Shown: positions 34,880-44,604, numbered from the stretch's first letter. The stretch is DNA of 64,000 bases from Bacillus rubiinfantis (GCA_000752035.1 CCFE01000011.1:64501-128500); one strand, 5' to 3'. The notes: a model not told the origin generated them from the sequence alone. Program-made: numbers and translations.

Positions 34880-35504
34880 ACATAAACAGATTTTTAAAGG
34901 CCTGATAACCAAAATAAATGCCAAAGCCAATTAAAGATAAGCCTGATAAGAAGGAAATCATCACTAATAGCTTACTTGTTAAGAATTTACGGAAGCTGCT
35001 GGAAACACTTGCCATCGTTATATCCCAGATTAATAATCCGATAAAAATTGCACTGCTGTATAGGATTAATTGTCCGGTTTCGTAGGTGGCAGCTGTTTTG
35101 GCCAGGACCGAGCCGTATATCCCCAGCCAAAACAATATCGTTAAGGGATTGGATATCGACATTAAAAAGCCGGTGAAAAACGATTTGAACAACGGCTCTT
35201 TTTCCCGGTTGTAATCTAAATGTATTTTACCGGCATTCACCATCGTCTCCACGCCTGTATAAATGAGGACGAAAAAGCCAAACAGCCAAAGGAAGGTTTG
35301 CATAAACTCCGTTTCAAGAAATCTGACAACTCCTATGTACACGATGAGCATATAAACACCATCTGCAAGTACCGCACCGACACCAATCAGCCATGAGTGC
35401 ATGAACCCATTGCGAATCCCGCGATCGATTTGCGCTGCGTTAACAGGACCAATTGGGGCAGCCAGCGACAGCCCTAACAAAATATAACTTAAAAACACAT
35501 TCAT
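34878..35504 (-). CDS. LysE/RhtB-family amino-acid exporter
   Basis: The protein has 208 residues from the ATG at 35504 (GGGGAGA 6 nt upstream); the longer frame from 35543 adds an unlikely basic extension. About six hydrophobic segments are present, with the LysE opening LGLSLAAPIGPVNAAQIDRGIRNG and SNPLTILFWLGIYG in the middle. Family members export amino acids or related compounds. It is convergent with the amino-acid permease gene. The substrate is unknown. Confidence 0.88.
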   Translation of the reverse strand: MNVFLSYILLGLSLAAPIGPVNAAQIDRGIRNGFMHSWLIGVGAVLADGVYMLIVYIGVVRFLETEFMQTFLWLFGFFVLIYTGVETMVNAGKIHLDYNREKEPLFKSFFTGFLMSISNPLTILFWLGIYGSVLAKTAATYETGQLILYSSAIFIGLLIWDITMASVSSSFRKFLTSKLLVMISFLSGLSLIGFGIYFGYQAFKNLFM

Positions 35505-35591
35505 CTTCGTTCTCCCCCTACCTATAAAAGCCTGTCTACACAATCATATTCAGGTGGGGAAGGTTGTACGACAAGAAAAATAGCCTAATCT

Positions 35592-36029
35592 CTATACTGT
35601 ACTTATTTTTCTAAAAACAAGATATTTTTGACCAAGATAATTACTGATGGTATAGATCGCGCTTCCTAACAGTACTGCTCCAGTTTGGACATCCACAATT
35701 CCAAAAGCGCGAGCATCACCAACTACTTCCATTATCCTTTCGCTGCAATAAAATGAACTGATATAGCAAATCATGATGATTACGCAAAACCGTGGTAAGC
35801 CGGTTTGCAGCGGAACATTACTTTTAAAGGTAAATGATTTATTTAACAAGAAACTAACACCTGCACCCACAGCATTTCCTGTAAACGTGGAGACCCAGTA
35901 TGATAAACCAATTCCATGTAATAACACAAACATCAGCGATAAGCCGACAAGAGTATTCACCAATCCTACTGCAAGGAAGCGAAAAAAACTATTATTTACC
36001 AGCCTTAGATACATTCTGATATAATTCAT
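35592..36029 (-). CDS. GtrA-family membrane protein
   Basis: A 145-residue protein with four hydrophobic helices and the GtrA features FLAVGLVNTLVGLSLMFVLL and GAGVSFLLNKSFTFK. GtrA proteins are thought to help flip undecaprenyl-phosphate-linked sugars. It overlaps the glycosyltransferase gene upstream by 38 nt, so the two are translationally coupled. GGAGGAGG sits directly before the ATG. Confidence 0.88.
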   Translation of the reverse strand: MNYIRMYLRLVNNSFFRFLAVGLVNTLVGLSLMFVLLHGIGLSYWVSTFTGNAVGAGVSFLLNKSFTFKSNVPLQTGLPRFCVIIMICYISSFYCSERIMEVVGDARAFGIVDVQTGAVLLGSAIYTISNYLGQKYLVFRKISTV

Positions 36030-37029
36030 CCTCCTCCTGCTCGGACAGCAGCTGACGATTAGGAATCGGTAAATTTAACGTATCAACATCTACAATATAC
36101 TTAGGTCTCTGCTTCGCCTCCTTATAAATTTTACCGATATATTCACCAATTAGGCCAACGGCAATTAATTGCAGGCCGCCAATCAACCAAATCGAGGTAA
36201 TGAGCGAAGTCCAACCCGTTTGCGTCGACCCGAGAAATTTCAACGCTAAAAAGTAACTGCCGAAAGCTAAGCTTAATAAGAAGGAAAAAAAGCCAATAAA
36301 CAACACAAAACGAATCGGTGAGACAGAAAAGGAGGTAATTCCATCAAAGGCAAAGGCAATCATTTTCTTTAATGGATATTTTGTTCTGCCTGCTTTCCTT
36401 TGCAAACGGTCGTAATACACTACATCGGATTTGAAGCCAATCAATGGTACAATTCCTCTTAAAAATAAATTAACCTCCTTAAACCGTTCAAGTTCGCTAA
36501 TGGCTCGCCTGCTCAATAGCCTAAAATCAGCATGATTATAAACTAACTCAACCCCTAACCCTTTCATGATTTTATAAAAGCACTGGGCTGTTGTCCGTTT
36601 AAAGAAGGTATCAGTCTTCCTCCGCTTACGCACACCATAGACAATCTCGCAACCCTCATGAAACTTTACGACAAAGTCCCGAATCACCTTAATATCATCT
36701 TGGAGGTCAGCATCGATTGAAACAACACAGTCGGACATCTCTTTTGCTGCGTATAGACCAGCAAGTAGAGCATTTTGATGTCCCACATTACGGGAAAGCT
36801 TTAGACCTTTTACGAATTTTGAGCGCAAACCTTCTTTATAAATAATCTCCCAAGTTAAGTCTTTGCTCCCGTCATCAACGAATAGCAGTTTACTTTGATC
36901 AGAAATAAGTGACTCAGCGACTAGTTCCTCTATTAGCTGTACTAGCCTTGGGATTGTCTCCGGTAACATTTCTTCCTCGTTATAGCATGGCACTACAATT
37001 GTAAGCACAGTTCTTCTCATCTGCTGCAT
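35992..37029 (-). CDS. ykoT: GT2 polyprenyl-phosphate glycosyltransferase (YkoT/GtrB-like)
   Basis: A 345-residue protein. The GT2 domain starts at LTIVVPCYNEEEMLPETI; FVDDGSKD and SIDADLQDD are the nucleotide and metal sites. Two C-terminal membrane helices (about 230-300) place it in the dolichol-phosphate-mannose-synthase/GtrB group, which makes a lipid-phosphate sugar for extracellular glycosylation. The set GT-C-like protein, GtrB-like and GtrA is the three-component glycan-modification arrangement. YkoT naming follows its position after a YkoS-like gene. Confidence 0.85.
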   Translation of the reverse strand: MQQMRRTVLTIVVPCYNEEEMLPETIPRLVQLIEELVAESLISDQSKLLFVDDGSKDLTWEIIYKEGLRSKFVKGLKLSRNVGHQNALLAGLYAAKEMSDCVVSIDADLQDDIKVIRDFVVKFHEGCEIVYGVRKRRKTDTFFKRTTAQCFYKIMKGLGVELVYNHADFRLLSRRAISELERFKEVNLFLRGIVPLIGFKSDVVYYDRLQRKAGRTKYPLKKMIAFAFDGITSFSVSPIRFVLFIGFFSFLLSLAFGSYFLALKFLGSTQTGWTSLITSIWLIGGLQLIAVGLIGEYIGKIYKEAKQRPKYIVDVDTLNLPIPNRQLLSEQEEDELYQNVSKAGK

Positions 37030-37040
37030 ACCCCCGCTGT

Positions 37041-38717
37041 CTACAGTGTCTTATATAAGTAAATTTTCCATGCTGAATGTTTTGTAACAAACACTCTTTC
37101 CAGCGACAGCTGATTCTCCGCCGCATTGTCAATCGGTAATGCGGAAAAGATATAGCGGCCGCCCATTTCTTTAAATACCTCTGTATGTAACTGTAAGTTT
37201 TTCAAATGACGTTTTGAATCTTTCTTTATCATATAACGTTTGCCCAACTGGGCTGTAAAAATATAACAGCGTCCGCCCCATTTATCGAAGTATTTACGAA
37301 TGGTTTTATTTTTTGCTAATTCCTTTGCAATTATTTTCCGAAACTGGTGTTTGTACTTTAGCGGATAGAAATTATTATATGTATCCAATGTATAAAAACC
37401 GTTATACTGTGCCACTGCGGGATGAATACCAATGCTGGCAATGCGATAATCTTCCTGTGGCAGCGCAATATAGTCTTTTATTTCCTGAAATAATTCTTCC
37501 GCATAAAATTGCTTAACAGTTGGTTTCTGCTGGTAAATGATTTCATCATTGAATAAGCCGAGAAGCAAAATTTGCATGACTGCCAGCCACTTTGCGGTTT
37601 TGGCCCAGCTATAACCCTGTAAGTAAATAATCTTAAGTGCGAGTGCAAAACTAGCGTAAATCACCATCGGCATTAAGAAATGATAACGAGCAAAATTAAA
37701 GGTATCCATAAAGTGGAACTTTTTCGTTAAAGGGAGCCATCCTTCATAAAACCAAAACGCATACCACAGTGATAATAAAAAATTCAAGGCAAACAAAAAG
37801 ACAAAGATACGTTCTTGTTTCCAGAGTTTTTTTGCATAAACAAAATAAAAAGCAATAAACACTGCCGGCAAAATAAACAATGTATGCACTGTCATCACGT
37901 GAGTATGACCAAGGATATAGTTTTTAAATGTCAGCCGGACAGCCTGCCAAAAGGAAAGATGTGCATGAAAGTATTCATCTCGGCTGTTTGGTTCTCCTTT
38001 AAATAAAAAGGAATAGACAAGACGATATTCAACCAACATGTAAATGATACTCATATAGGCGATTGCCATAAGGAAACGCCAATTCCAACCTTTCCCGCGA
38101 ACCACATCAACCAGCCAGAACATCCCTATGGCACTCAAAAAGAAGAAAAAGCCGAGCACTATGCTAGAGTACAATGGCAATAAGGTTAAAACTGCATAAT
38201 CCTTTAATGAGCCCTCACCATTGCGGATATTTAAGAAAGCCCATAGTGCTAATGGCATTCCTAATGTACTGAGCATTCCTGATGGCCAGAATGGTGTTAA
38301 GGCGAATGCCAGGGCAGCGGTAATATTAATCGTCAACCATTGCTTACCAGGAAGCAGATGGTTTTTTAACAACAAATACATGCCCAAAAAGGCAACGAAC
38401 CTTGTTAAGGCCTGGCTAAAAGCATAGGCCATCATCGTTGGAAACAAGGCATATAGCCAAACAATCACACTGTATTCTGTTCCGAACGCATTTCGCGGTA
38501 ACAAGCCATTAATGATTTGCGGGATTTTGCCATTAAGTCCCCCATATAATTCCCCACTGCTGGCCAGCACTTTATACCAGGCCAAATTGGAATCTAAGTT
38601 ATCATGGACGCGAATATGGGCATTTTCCTGCAAGATAAAGAGCGGCGCAAGATAAATCGTAATTACCAATAAGGCAAAGATTATGTATCTTCGCTCTTTT
38701 CTTGTTTCAATTAACAC
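37041..38717 (-). CDS. ykoS: Polytopic membrane protein, YkoS-like (probable GT-C-type transferase)
   Basis: A 558-residue protein starting at a GTG with AGAGGTG 8 nt upstream. It has about 11-12 hydrophobic segments and, after TM1, a loop with RVHDNLDSNLAWYK whose acidic pair recalls the catalytic loop of GT-C glycosyltransferases. A soluble C-terminal region (about 400-558) follows. It is the first gene of the ykoS-ykoT-gtrA-like set, so it likely transfers the lipid-linked sugar onto a surface polymer. The assignment rests on topology and synteny. Confidence 0.72.
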   Translation of the reverse strand: MLIETRKERRYIIFALLVITIYLAPLFILQENAHIRVHDNLDSNLAWYKVLASSGELYGGLNGKIPQIINGLLPRNAFGTEYSVIVWLYALFPTMMAYAFSQALTRFVAFLGMYLLLKNHLLPGKQWLTINITAALAFALTPFWPSGMLSTLGMPLALWAFLNIRNGEGSLKDYAVLTLLPLYSSIVLGFFFFLSAIGMFWLVDVVRGKGWNWRFLMAIAYMSIIYMLVEYRLVYSFLFKGEPNSRDEYFHAHLSFWQAVRLTFKNYILGHTHVMTVHTLFILPAVFIAFYFVYAKKLWKQERIFVFLFALNFLLSLWYAFWFYEGWLPLTKKFHFMDTFNFARYHFLMPMVIYASFALALKIIYLQGYSWAKTAKWLAVMQILLLGLFNDEIIYQQKPTVKQFYAEELFQEIKDYIALPQEDYRIASIGIHPAVAQYNGFYTLDTYNNFYPLKYKHQFRKIIAKELAKNKTIRKYFDKWGGRCYIFTAQLGKRYMIKKDSKRHLKNLQLHTEVFKEMGGRYIFSALPIDNAAENQLSLERVFVTKHSAWKIYLYKTL

Positions 38718-38888
38718 GTTTTACACACCTCTAAAATACTAGTTTATATTGGTTGTTTTTCCTATAAAGTGCTCCTTATGGAAAAAAATTATTCCCCTTC
38801 ATGAATTTACGGAAAATAAAGAGGTGTTCATGAGAATATTATTTTTGGATAACAATAATAGGTATATGTAGAAAAGAGGTGCGAACTC

Positions 38889-39875
38889 ATGTCACATCGG
38901 ATGTTACTACATTTTTTACGAATGCCGCTTTTGATTCGTATCTTTTTTATCGCTATTTTTGTTTTATGTTTATTTGGGGTTATCATCCATCTGTTGGAGC
39001 CGGCCGCTTTTCCGAGCATTTTTGATGGCATTTGGTGGGCGTTTATCACAGCCTCTACAGTCGGCTACGGGGATTATGTTCCTCATACGTTTTGGGGCAG
39101 ATTAACAGGATTATTATTGATCTTATTGGGGGCTGGATTTGTTTCGTCCTATTTTGGAACCCTTGCTGCAGCCGCTGTAACGAAGCAGGATGCCTTCTCC
39201 GAAGGGAAACATCCTTTTAAGGGGAATGGGCATATCATCATTATCGGCTGGAATGAGCGTTCAAAAGAATTGATTACGAAGCATATCGAGCGGCCGCAGC
39301 CACAGACCATTGTTTTAGTCGACTCGACCTTGGAAACGAATCCCGTCTCATCCATCTATGTTCATTTTATAAAAGGGAAGCCGCAGCTGGATGAAACAAT
39401 GGCAAAGACCGATATCATCAATGCGGAAAAAGTGTTAATTACTGCTGATCGGGGACAGCATGAATTACAGGCCGATATGAATACGATTCTGACACTGCTG
39501 ACGATAAAAGGACTTTGCCCTGATGTTACCTGTATTGTCGAAATACTATCAGCTGATCAGGTGATTAATGCCTATAGAGCTGGTGCTGATGAAGTAATTC
39601 AATCTAATAAACTGACAAGTATCTTTATGGTAAATAGTCTGCATGCCTGCGAAAACGGCTTATTATCCAGTATTATCACCCAACTTGAGGAGGATCGAAT
39701 TATCTGCCTGCCACACAAAAGTGCAGAGGGTAAAAAAACTGTAGCAGATGCATTCAAAGAATTACAGCCGCAAGGAATTCTCCTCATCGGTCTAAAAAGA
39801 GGCGAGGAAATCATCTTGAATCCATCACCGAATTTTGAATTAAAAGCTACTGATGAACTGATAACATTAAACTAA
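38889..39875 (+). CDS. yugO: Potassium channel with RCK domain (YugO-like)
   Basis: A 328-residue protein with two membrane helices flanking the selectivity filter TVGYGD (57-62), then a cytoplasmic RCK/TrkA-N domain from about 113 (GHIIIIGWNERSKELI). B. subtilis YugO carries the potassium waves used in biofilm electrical signalling. Here it is monocistronic, with GAGGTG before the ATG, next to the pgi-yugJ-yuzA-yugI block as in B. subtilis. No mstX-like partner gene is visible. Confidence 0.9.
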   Translation: MSHRMLLHFLRMPLLIRIFFIAIFVLCLFGVIIHLLEPAAFPSIFDGIWWAFITASTVGYGDYVPHTFWGRLTGLLLILLGAGFVSSYFGTLAAAAVTKQDAFSEGKHPFKGNGHIIIIGWNERSKELITKHIERPQPQTIVLVDSTLETNPVSSIYVHFIKGKPQLDETMAKTDIINAEKVLITADRGQHELQADMNTILTLLTIKGLCPDVTCIVEILSADQVINAYRAGADEVIQSNKLTSIFMVNSLHACENGLLSSIITQLEEDRIICLPHKSAEGKKTVADAFKELQPQGILLIGLKRGEEIILNPSPNFELKATDELITLN

Positions 39876-39965
39876 AGAAAACTGGCCGATTGGCAAGCCT
39901 TTAAGGCGAAGACAGAGGTAGTTGCACTTATGCCTGATGGAAAGTTTTATACTTTCCTATCGGCT

Positions 39966-40006
39966 AAAAAAATTGGCCGCGCAAACCGATCGTTCTGCGC
40001 GGCCAA
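39966..40006 (-). terminator. Terminator of the pgi-HPr operon
   Basis: TTGGCCGCGCA/TGCGCGGCCAA, a perfect 11-bp GC-rich stem; the minus strand continues with seven Ts. Confidence 0.95.
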
Positions 40007-40017
40007 CCTATTTCTTA

Positions 40018-40284
40018 TTACTTCGCAAGTCCTTCTTTTGCTAGCGTCTCCTCTAGTGCCTTGATTGCTTCGTCAGCATCATTGCCTTCTGCACTGATTT
40101 TAATTTCAGCACCTTTAGGAATTCCAAGAGACATTACGCCCATGATTGATTTTAAGTTCACTTTTTTTCCGTTGTACTCTAAGTTAATATCGGCATTAAA
40201 TTTTCCTGCCGTTTGTACTAATAACGTTGCTGGTCTTGCATGGATTCCTGTTTCATCAATAATTGTAAATTGTCTTTCTGCCAT
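40018..40284 (-). CDS. ptsH: HPr phosphocarrier protein
   Basis: An 88-residue protein with both HPr landmarks: His15 in GIHARPA, phosphorylated by enzyme I, and Ser46 in NLKSIMGVMSLG, the HPr-kinase site used in CcpA-dependent catabolite repression. Having His15 makes it HPr rather than Crh. It lies 27 nt after pgi on the same strand, not with ptsI, so it may be the main HPr relocated or a second copy. A very strong terminator follows. Confidence 0.9.
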   Translation of the reverse strand: MAERQFTIIDETGIHARPATLLVQTAGKFNADINLEYNGKKVNLKSIMGVMSLGIPKGAEIKISAEGNDADEAIKALEETLAKEGLAK

Positions 40285-40311
40285 AATAACTAATCTCCTT
40301 TATTAAATGTT

Positions 40312-41661
40312 TTACTTTAAACGTTTTTCTAATTCAGCCTTTTTCTCTTCATAACCAGGTTTACCTAGTAGGGCAAACATATTGACTTTATAGGCTTCTA
40401 CTCCCGGCTGATCAAATGGATTTACCCCAAGCAAATAGCCGCTCATGGCACATGCTTTTTCAAAGAAATAAACAAGGTAACCAAATGTATATTCATCCAT
40501 CGCTGGAATGGTAACGATTAAATTCGGAACACCGCCATCTGTATGGGCAAGCATCGTCCCTTGAAAAGCCTTATTATTAACAAAATCAATTGTCTTCCCT
40601 GCTAGATAGTTTAACCCATCTAAATCATTTTCCATCGCTTCGATTGTTAGCTCATGTCTTGGTTTTTCCACCTTGACTATCGTCTCAAATAAATCTCGGC
40701 GGCCTTCTTGAACATATTGACCTAATGAATGAAGATCGGTAGAGAAATTGGCTGATGAAGGGTAAATCCCTTTTTGGTCCTTTCCTTCACTCTCTCCAAA
40801 TAATTGCTTCCACCATTCGGAAAAATATTGCAGTCCAGGCTCATAATTCACCAGCATTTCAATCGTTTTTCCTTTATGGTAGAGGACGTTTCTAACGGCC
40901 GCATATTGATAAGCAGGATTGTCGTTTAATTCTGAATGACTAAAATCCGTTTGTGCTTGGGCAGCCCCTTCCATCATTTTCCCAATATCAGCACCACTGA
41001 CGGCAATTGGAAGCAGTCCAACGGCGGTTAGCACGGAATATCTGCCGCCAACATCATCCGGGATCACAAATGTTTCATAGCCCTCTTCAATAGCTAACGT
41101 CTTCAAAGCTCCTCTTGCTTTATCGGTTGTCGCAAAAATGCGTTTGCGCGCTTCATCTACCCCATACTTTTCTTCCAGCAGTTTACGGAAGATGCGGAAG
41201 GCAATCGCTGGCTCGGTCGTTGTTCCCGATTTGGAAATAACATTTATTGAAAAATCGCTGCCGTCGAGAAGGTCGATGACATCTTGCATATATGATGAAC
41301 TAATATTATTTCCTACAAAGATGATTTGTGGTGTATTTCGTTTTTCTTTTGGCAATACATTGTAAAAGCTATGCTGCAGCATTTCAATTGCTGCTCTGGC
41401 ACCAAGATAAGAACCGCCAATACCAATGACAAGCAGTATATCGGAATCTGCTTTAATTTTTTCAGCAGCAGCCTGAATTCGGGCAAACTCCTCTTTATTA
41501 TACCCAGTTGGAAGATTAATCCAGCCTAAAAAATCGCTGCCTGCTCCCGTTTTTTCGTGAAGCGAATGATGGGCCACTTTCACAGCATCTTGCAAATATG
41601 TAAGTTCATGTTCACCAAAGAAGGTGAGCGCTTTTGAGTAATCAAAACGAACGTGTGTCAT
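40312..41661 (-). CDS. pgi: Glucose-6-phosphate isomerase
   Basis: A 449-residue protein, the length of Gram-positive Pgi. It has LLVIGIGGSYLGARAAIEML, VISKSGTTTEPAIAFR (sugar-phosphate SIS motif), DDVGGRYSVLTAVGLLP and the catalytic-glutamate region. It interconverts glucose-6-P and fructose-6-P. Co-transcription with the HPr gene couples a glycolytic enzyme to sugar uptake and catabolite control. Confidence 0.97.
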   Translation of the reverse strand: MTHVRFDYSKALTFFGEHELTYLQDAVKVAHHSLHEKTGAGSDFLGWINLPTGYNKEEFARIQAAAEKIKADSDILLVIGIGGSYLGARAAIEMLQHSFYNVLPKEKRNTPQIIFVGNNISSSYMQDVIDLLDGSDFSINVISKSGTTTEPAIAFRIFRKLLEEKYGVDEARKRIFATTDKARGALKTLAIEEGYETFVIPDDVGGRYSVLTAVGLLPIAVSGADIGKMMEGAAQAQTDFSHSELNDNPAYQYAAVRNVLYHKGKTIEMLVNYEPGLQYFSEWWKQLFGESEGKDQKGIYPSSANFSTDLHSLGQYVQEGRRDLFETIVKVEKPRHELTIEAMENDLDGLNYLAGKTIDFVNNKAFQGTMLAHTDGGVPNLIVTIPAMDEYTFGYLVYFFEKACAMSGYLLGVNPFDQPGVEAYKVNMFALLGKPGYEEKKAELEKRLK

Positions 41662-41766
41662 GCATGATCCTCCATTTTTGTAGTTTCATTAAACACTTTA
41701 ACCTAAGCACACTAGATTATCAAGAATGCTCCCGAATTGTAAGCGTGGACATTTTTATCTTTCACA

Positions 41767-41801
41767 AAAAAATGTCCGAGTATGAAATTCGGACATTTTT
41801 T
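41767..41801. terminator. Bidirectional terminator between yugJ and pgi
   Basis: AAAAAATGTCCGA/TCGGACATTTTTT, a perfect 13-bp stem with a 9-nt loop. Confidence 0.93.
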
Positions 41802-41820
41802 CATCAATTAGTTTACTTTA

Positions 41821-42984
41821 TTATAAAGAAGAACGGTATATCGCTACTACATCGTCGCGGTTTAAGGTTTTGAAGCGGCCAAATTCGCCATTAGCCATTG
41901 CTCGGTCAGCCATTACCTCGAGTTTGCTATCGTCGATCTCGTAGTCCGCTAACCGCGCTGGCGCTCCAATACTGCTCCAAAACTCACGTAATTTACGAAT
42001 TCCTTCTAAGCCTGTTTCTTCAGCAGTTTTTCCTTCCGAATTCACACCAAAAACTCTTACCGCTAATTGTGCAAAGCGTTCTGGCTTCACATTGAGCGTG
42101 TGCTCCATCCAATGAGGGAAAAGAATGGCCAAGCCGCCGCCATGTGGAATATCATACACAGCCGAGACAGCGTGTTCCAGATTATGTGTGGCCCAATCGC
42201 CTTGATAACCCATATTTAAGATTCCATTCAGGGCCATTGTACCAGCATAAAGAATCGTTGCCCGATGGGTGTAATTTTCTAAATCATTAAGCAATTTCGG
42301 CGCTGTTTCCATAACTGTAATCAATAAGGACTCACACATTCTATCTTGGAAATCAGTATTTTCTTCGAGATGAAAATAATGTTCAAGTACATGTGCCATC
42401 ATATCGACCATTCCATAAATGGTCTGATTTCTTGGTACTGAAAACGTATGTACTGGATCTAATATTGAAAATTTAGGGAACGTAACGGTGCTGCCCCAAC
42501 CATATTTTTCATTTGTTTCCCAGTTAGTGATAACAGAACCAGAATTCATCTCTGAGCCGGTTGCTGCGAGAGTTAGGACCGTACCGAATGGAAGAGCTTC
42601 CGTTGCAAACGCCTTTTTAGTAACGAGGTCCCAGGCATCGCCATCATATTTGGCTCCTGCTGCAATTAATTTGCTACAGTCGATGGTACTGCCGCCGCCA
42701 ACTGCGAGTATAAATTGAATTCCTTCTTTTTTACAAATTTCAATTCCTTTGCGTGCTGTTGACACCCGTGGGTTTGGTTCAACTCCAGAAAGTTCAAAAA
42801 CCTCTGCGCCAATTTCCGCAAGCGCATCTATGACTTGATCATATAAACCGGTGCGTTTGATGCTGCCGCCGCCATAAACAAGCAATACTTTCTTCCCATA
42901 CTGTGGGATTTCTGTTTTTAGCTGCGCTAACTGCCCTTTACCGAAAATCAACTTGGTAGGATTGTGAAAGATAAAATTCTGCAT
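41821..42984 (-). CDS. yugJ: Iron-containing (group III) alcohol dehydrogenase, YugJ/BdhA-like
   Basis: A 387-residue enzyme. The nucleotide-binding LAVGGGSTIDCSKLI and TLAATGSEMNSGSVI precede the metal ligands in DMMAHVLEHYF and HNLEHAVSAVYDIPHGGGLAI. These features fit NADH-dependent butanol/aldehyde reductases. B. subtilis has the paralogues yugJ and yugK here and only one is present in this window. It probably reduces aldehydes during fermentation or stress. Confidence 0.9.
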   Translation of the reverse strand: MQNFIFHNPTKLIFGKGQLAQLKTEIPQYGKKVLLVYGGGSIKRTGLYDQVIDALAEIGAEVFELSGVEPNPRVSTARKGIEICKKEGIQFILAVGGGSTIDCSKLIAAGAKYDGDAWDLVTKKAFATEALPFGTVLTLAATGSEMNSGSVITNWETNEKYGWGSTVTFPKFSILDPVHTFSVPRNQTIYGMVDMMAHVLEHYFHLEENTDFQDRMCESLLITVMETAPKLLNDLENYTHRATILYAGTMALNGILNMGYQGDWATHNLEHAVSAVYDIPHGGGLAILFPHWMEHTLNVKPERFAQLAVRVFGVNSEGKTAEETGLEGIRKLREFWSSIGAPARLADYEIDDSKLEVMADRAMANGEFGRFKTLNRDDVVAIYRSSL

Positions 42985-43121
42985 CTTGTAGCCTCCCTTA
43001 TTTTACATTCTTAATTATTATGCATAACTTATTTTTTTGCAAAAACATTTTTTATATTAGTTGAATAGATTCTCAGCCAAAGTAAATTCTAAGAATAGTC
43101 CATTAAAAAGGAGGAACAGAT

Positions 43122-43358
43122 ATGGGTGCAATACAACGAATTGCTCTTGTACTTACCATTATCGGTGCAATCAATTGGGGCCTCATTGGTTTTTTTCAAT
43201 TTGATCTTGTCGCCAGTATCTTTGGCGGTCAAAATAGTGCCCTTGCTAGAATCATCTATGGTTTAGTTGGCATTGCTGGCTTGATTAACTTAGGACTTCT
43301 CTTCAGACCAAGCGAAAGCTATGCAAACGCAAACGAGCCTCAGACTAATAGAAGCTAG
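43122..43358 (+). CDS. yuzA: DUF378 small membrane protein YuzA
   Basis: A 78-residue protein with two membrane helices and the DUF378 motif TIIGAINWGLIGFFQFDLVA, then RIIYGLVGIAGLI. The function is unknown. AGGAGG precedes the ATG. It is a single gene in the same relative position as in B. subtilis (between yugJ and yugI), here with rocD inserted on the other side. Confidence 0.9.
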   Translation: MGAIQRIALVLTIIGAINWGLIGFFQFDLVASIFGGQNSALARIIYGLVGIAGLINLGLLFRPSESYANANEPQTNRS

Positions 43359-43362
43359 AAAA

Positions 43363-43393
43363 AACCGGGCTGCCGTTGATAGCAGTCCCGGTT
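43363..43393. terminator. Terminator between yuzA and rocD
   Basis: AACCGGG-CTGC/GCAG-t-CCCGGTT with one bulged T; the minus strand continues TTTTTTC, so it mainly ends rocD. Confidence 0.88.
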
Positions 43394-43398
43394 CCTTA

Positions 43399-44604
43399 TT
43401 AGTTCCCCAATACTTTTTTAATCCGTTCCAACGCCCAGTCGAGCTCTTCCTTTGTAATCACAAGCGGTGGAGCAAAGCGGATGACCGTATCATGCGTTTC
43501 CTTACACAACAAGCCTTCCTCTTTTAATTGTTCACAATATTTACGGGCCTTATCAGACAATTCAACACCAATAAACAAACCGCGGCCGCGAACTTCTTTT
43601 ATCACTGGATTATCGATTTGCTTTAATTGCTGCACAAAATAGTCACCTAATTCTAATGAACGCTGTGCTAGATTTTCATCTACCAACACATCTAGTGCAG
43701 CAATTGATACGGCACATGCCATTGGGTTTCCACCGAATGTTGAGCCATGTGAACCCGGTTCAAATACTCCTAAAATATCCTGATTGGCAACAACACATGA
43801 AATTGGGAATACCCCGCCGCCAAGAGCTTTTCCGAGAACATACATATCAGGGTCAATACCTTCCCACTCACAGGCAAACATCTTTCCTGTTCGTGCTAAG
43901 CCAGCCTGAATTTCGTCTGCAATAAACAGCACATTGTTGTCTTTACACAATTGATAGGCTGCCTTGAGATATCCTTCAGGAGGAATAATAATTCCTGCCT
44001 CCCCTTGAATTGGTTCCACAAGAAATGCTGCTGTATTTGCTGTAATCGCATTTCTTAAAGCTTCTAAATCACCATATGGTACAAGCTTAATTCCTGGGAG
44101 CATCGGTCCAAATCCCCGCTTATACTCCTCTTCAGACGAGAGTGAAACCGCTGTCATTGTTCTGCCATGGAAATTGCCCACACAGCCGATAATTTCCGCT
44201 TGGTTTTCGGCAATTCCTTTGACATTATATCCCCAGCGCCGGGCAGCCTTGAATGCAGTTTCAACTGCTTCTGCACCCGTATTCATCGGTAATGCCATAT
44301 CTTTATTAGTAAGCTTACAAACCTTCTCATACCAAGGGCCCAGCTGATCGTTATGGAATGCACGTGAAGTTAATGTAACCTTGTCTGCCTGCTCCTTTAA
44401 CGCCTGAATAATTTTTGGATGGCGGTGGCCCTGATTTACTGCTGAATACGCACTTAGCATATCCATATATTTATTTCCTTCCGGATCCTCCACCCAAACA
44501 CCCTCAGCCCGAGATACAACAATTGGTAGTGGATGATAATTATGGGCACCATACTTTTCTGTTTGTGCAATGATTTCTTCCGAAGTCTTTGTTTTCACTG
44601 TCAT
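43399..44604 (-). CDS. rocD: Ornithine aminotransferase
   Basis: A 401-residue class III aminotransferase with NTGAEAVETAFKAARRWGY, FHGRTMTAVSLS, FIADEIQAGLARTGK and the PLP lysine in YVLGKALGGGVFP. It converts ornithine and 2-oxoglutarate to glutamate semialdehyde and glutamate in arginine/proline metabolism. It stands alone rather than in a roc operon, inserted between yuzA and yugI. Confidence 0.95.
   Translation of the reverse strand: MTVKTKTSEEIIAQTEKYGAHNYHPLPIVVSRAEGVWVEDPEGNKYMDMLSAYSAVNQGHRHPKIIQALKEQADKVTLTSRAFHNDQLGPWYEKVCKLTNKDMALPMNTGAEAVETAFKAARRWGYNVKGIAENQAEIIGCVGNFHGRTMTAVSLSSEEEYKRGFGPMLPGIKLVPYGDLEALRNAITANTAAFLVEPIQGEAGIIIPPEGYLKAAYQLCKDNNVLFIADEIQAGLARTGKMFACEWEGIDPDMYVLGKALGGGVFPISCVVANQDILGVFEPGSHGSTFGGNPMACAVSIAALDVLVDENLAQRSLELGDYFVQQLKQIDNPVIKEVRGRGLFIGVELSDKARKYCEQLKEEGLLCKETHDTVIRFAPPLVITKEELDWALERIKKVLGN

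Noticed and set aside
41821..42984. Two alcohol dehydrogenases (yugJ and yugK) as in B. subtilis
   Set aside because: Only one such gene is present between pgi and yuzA.
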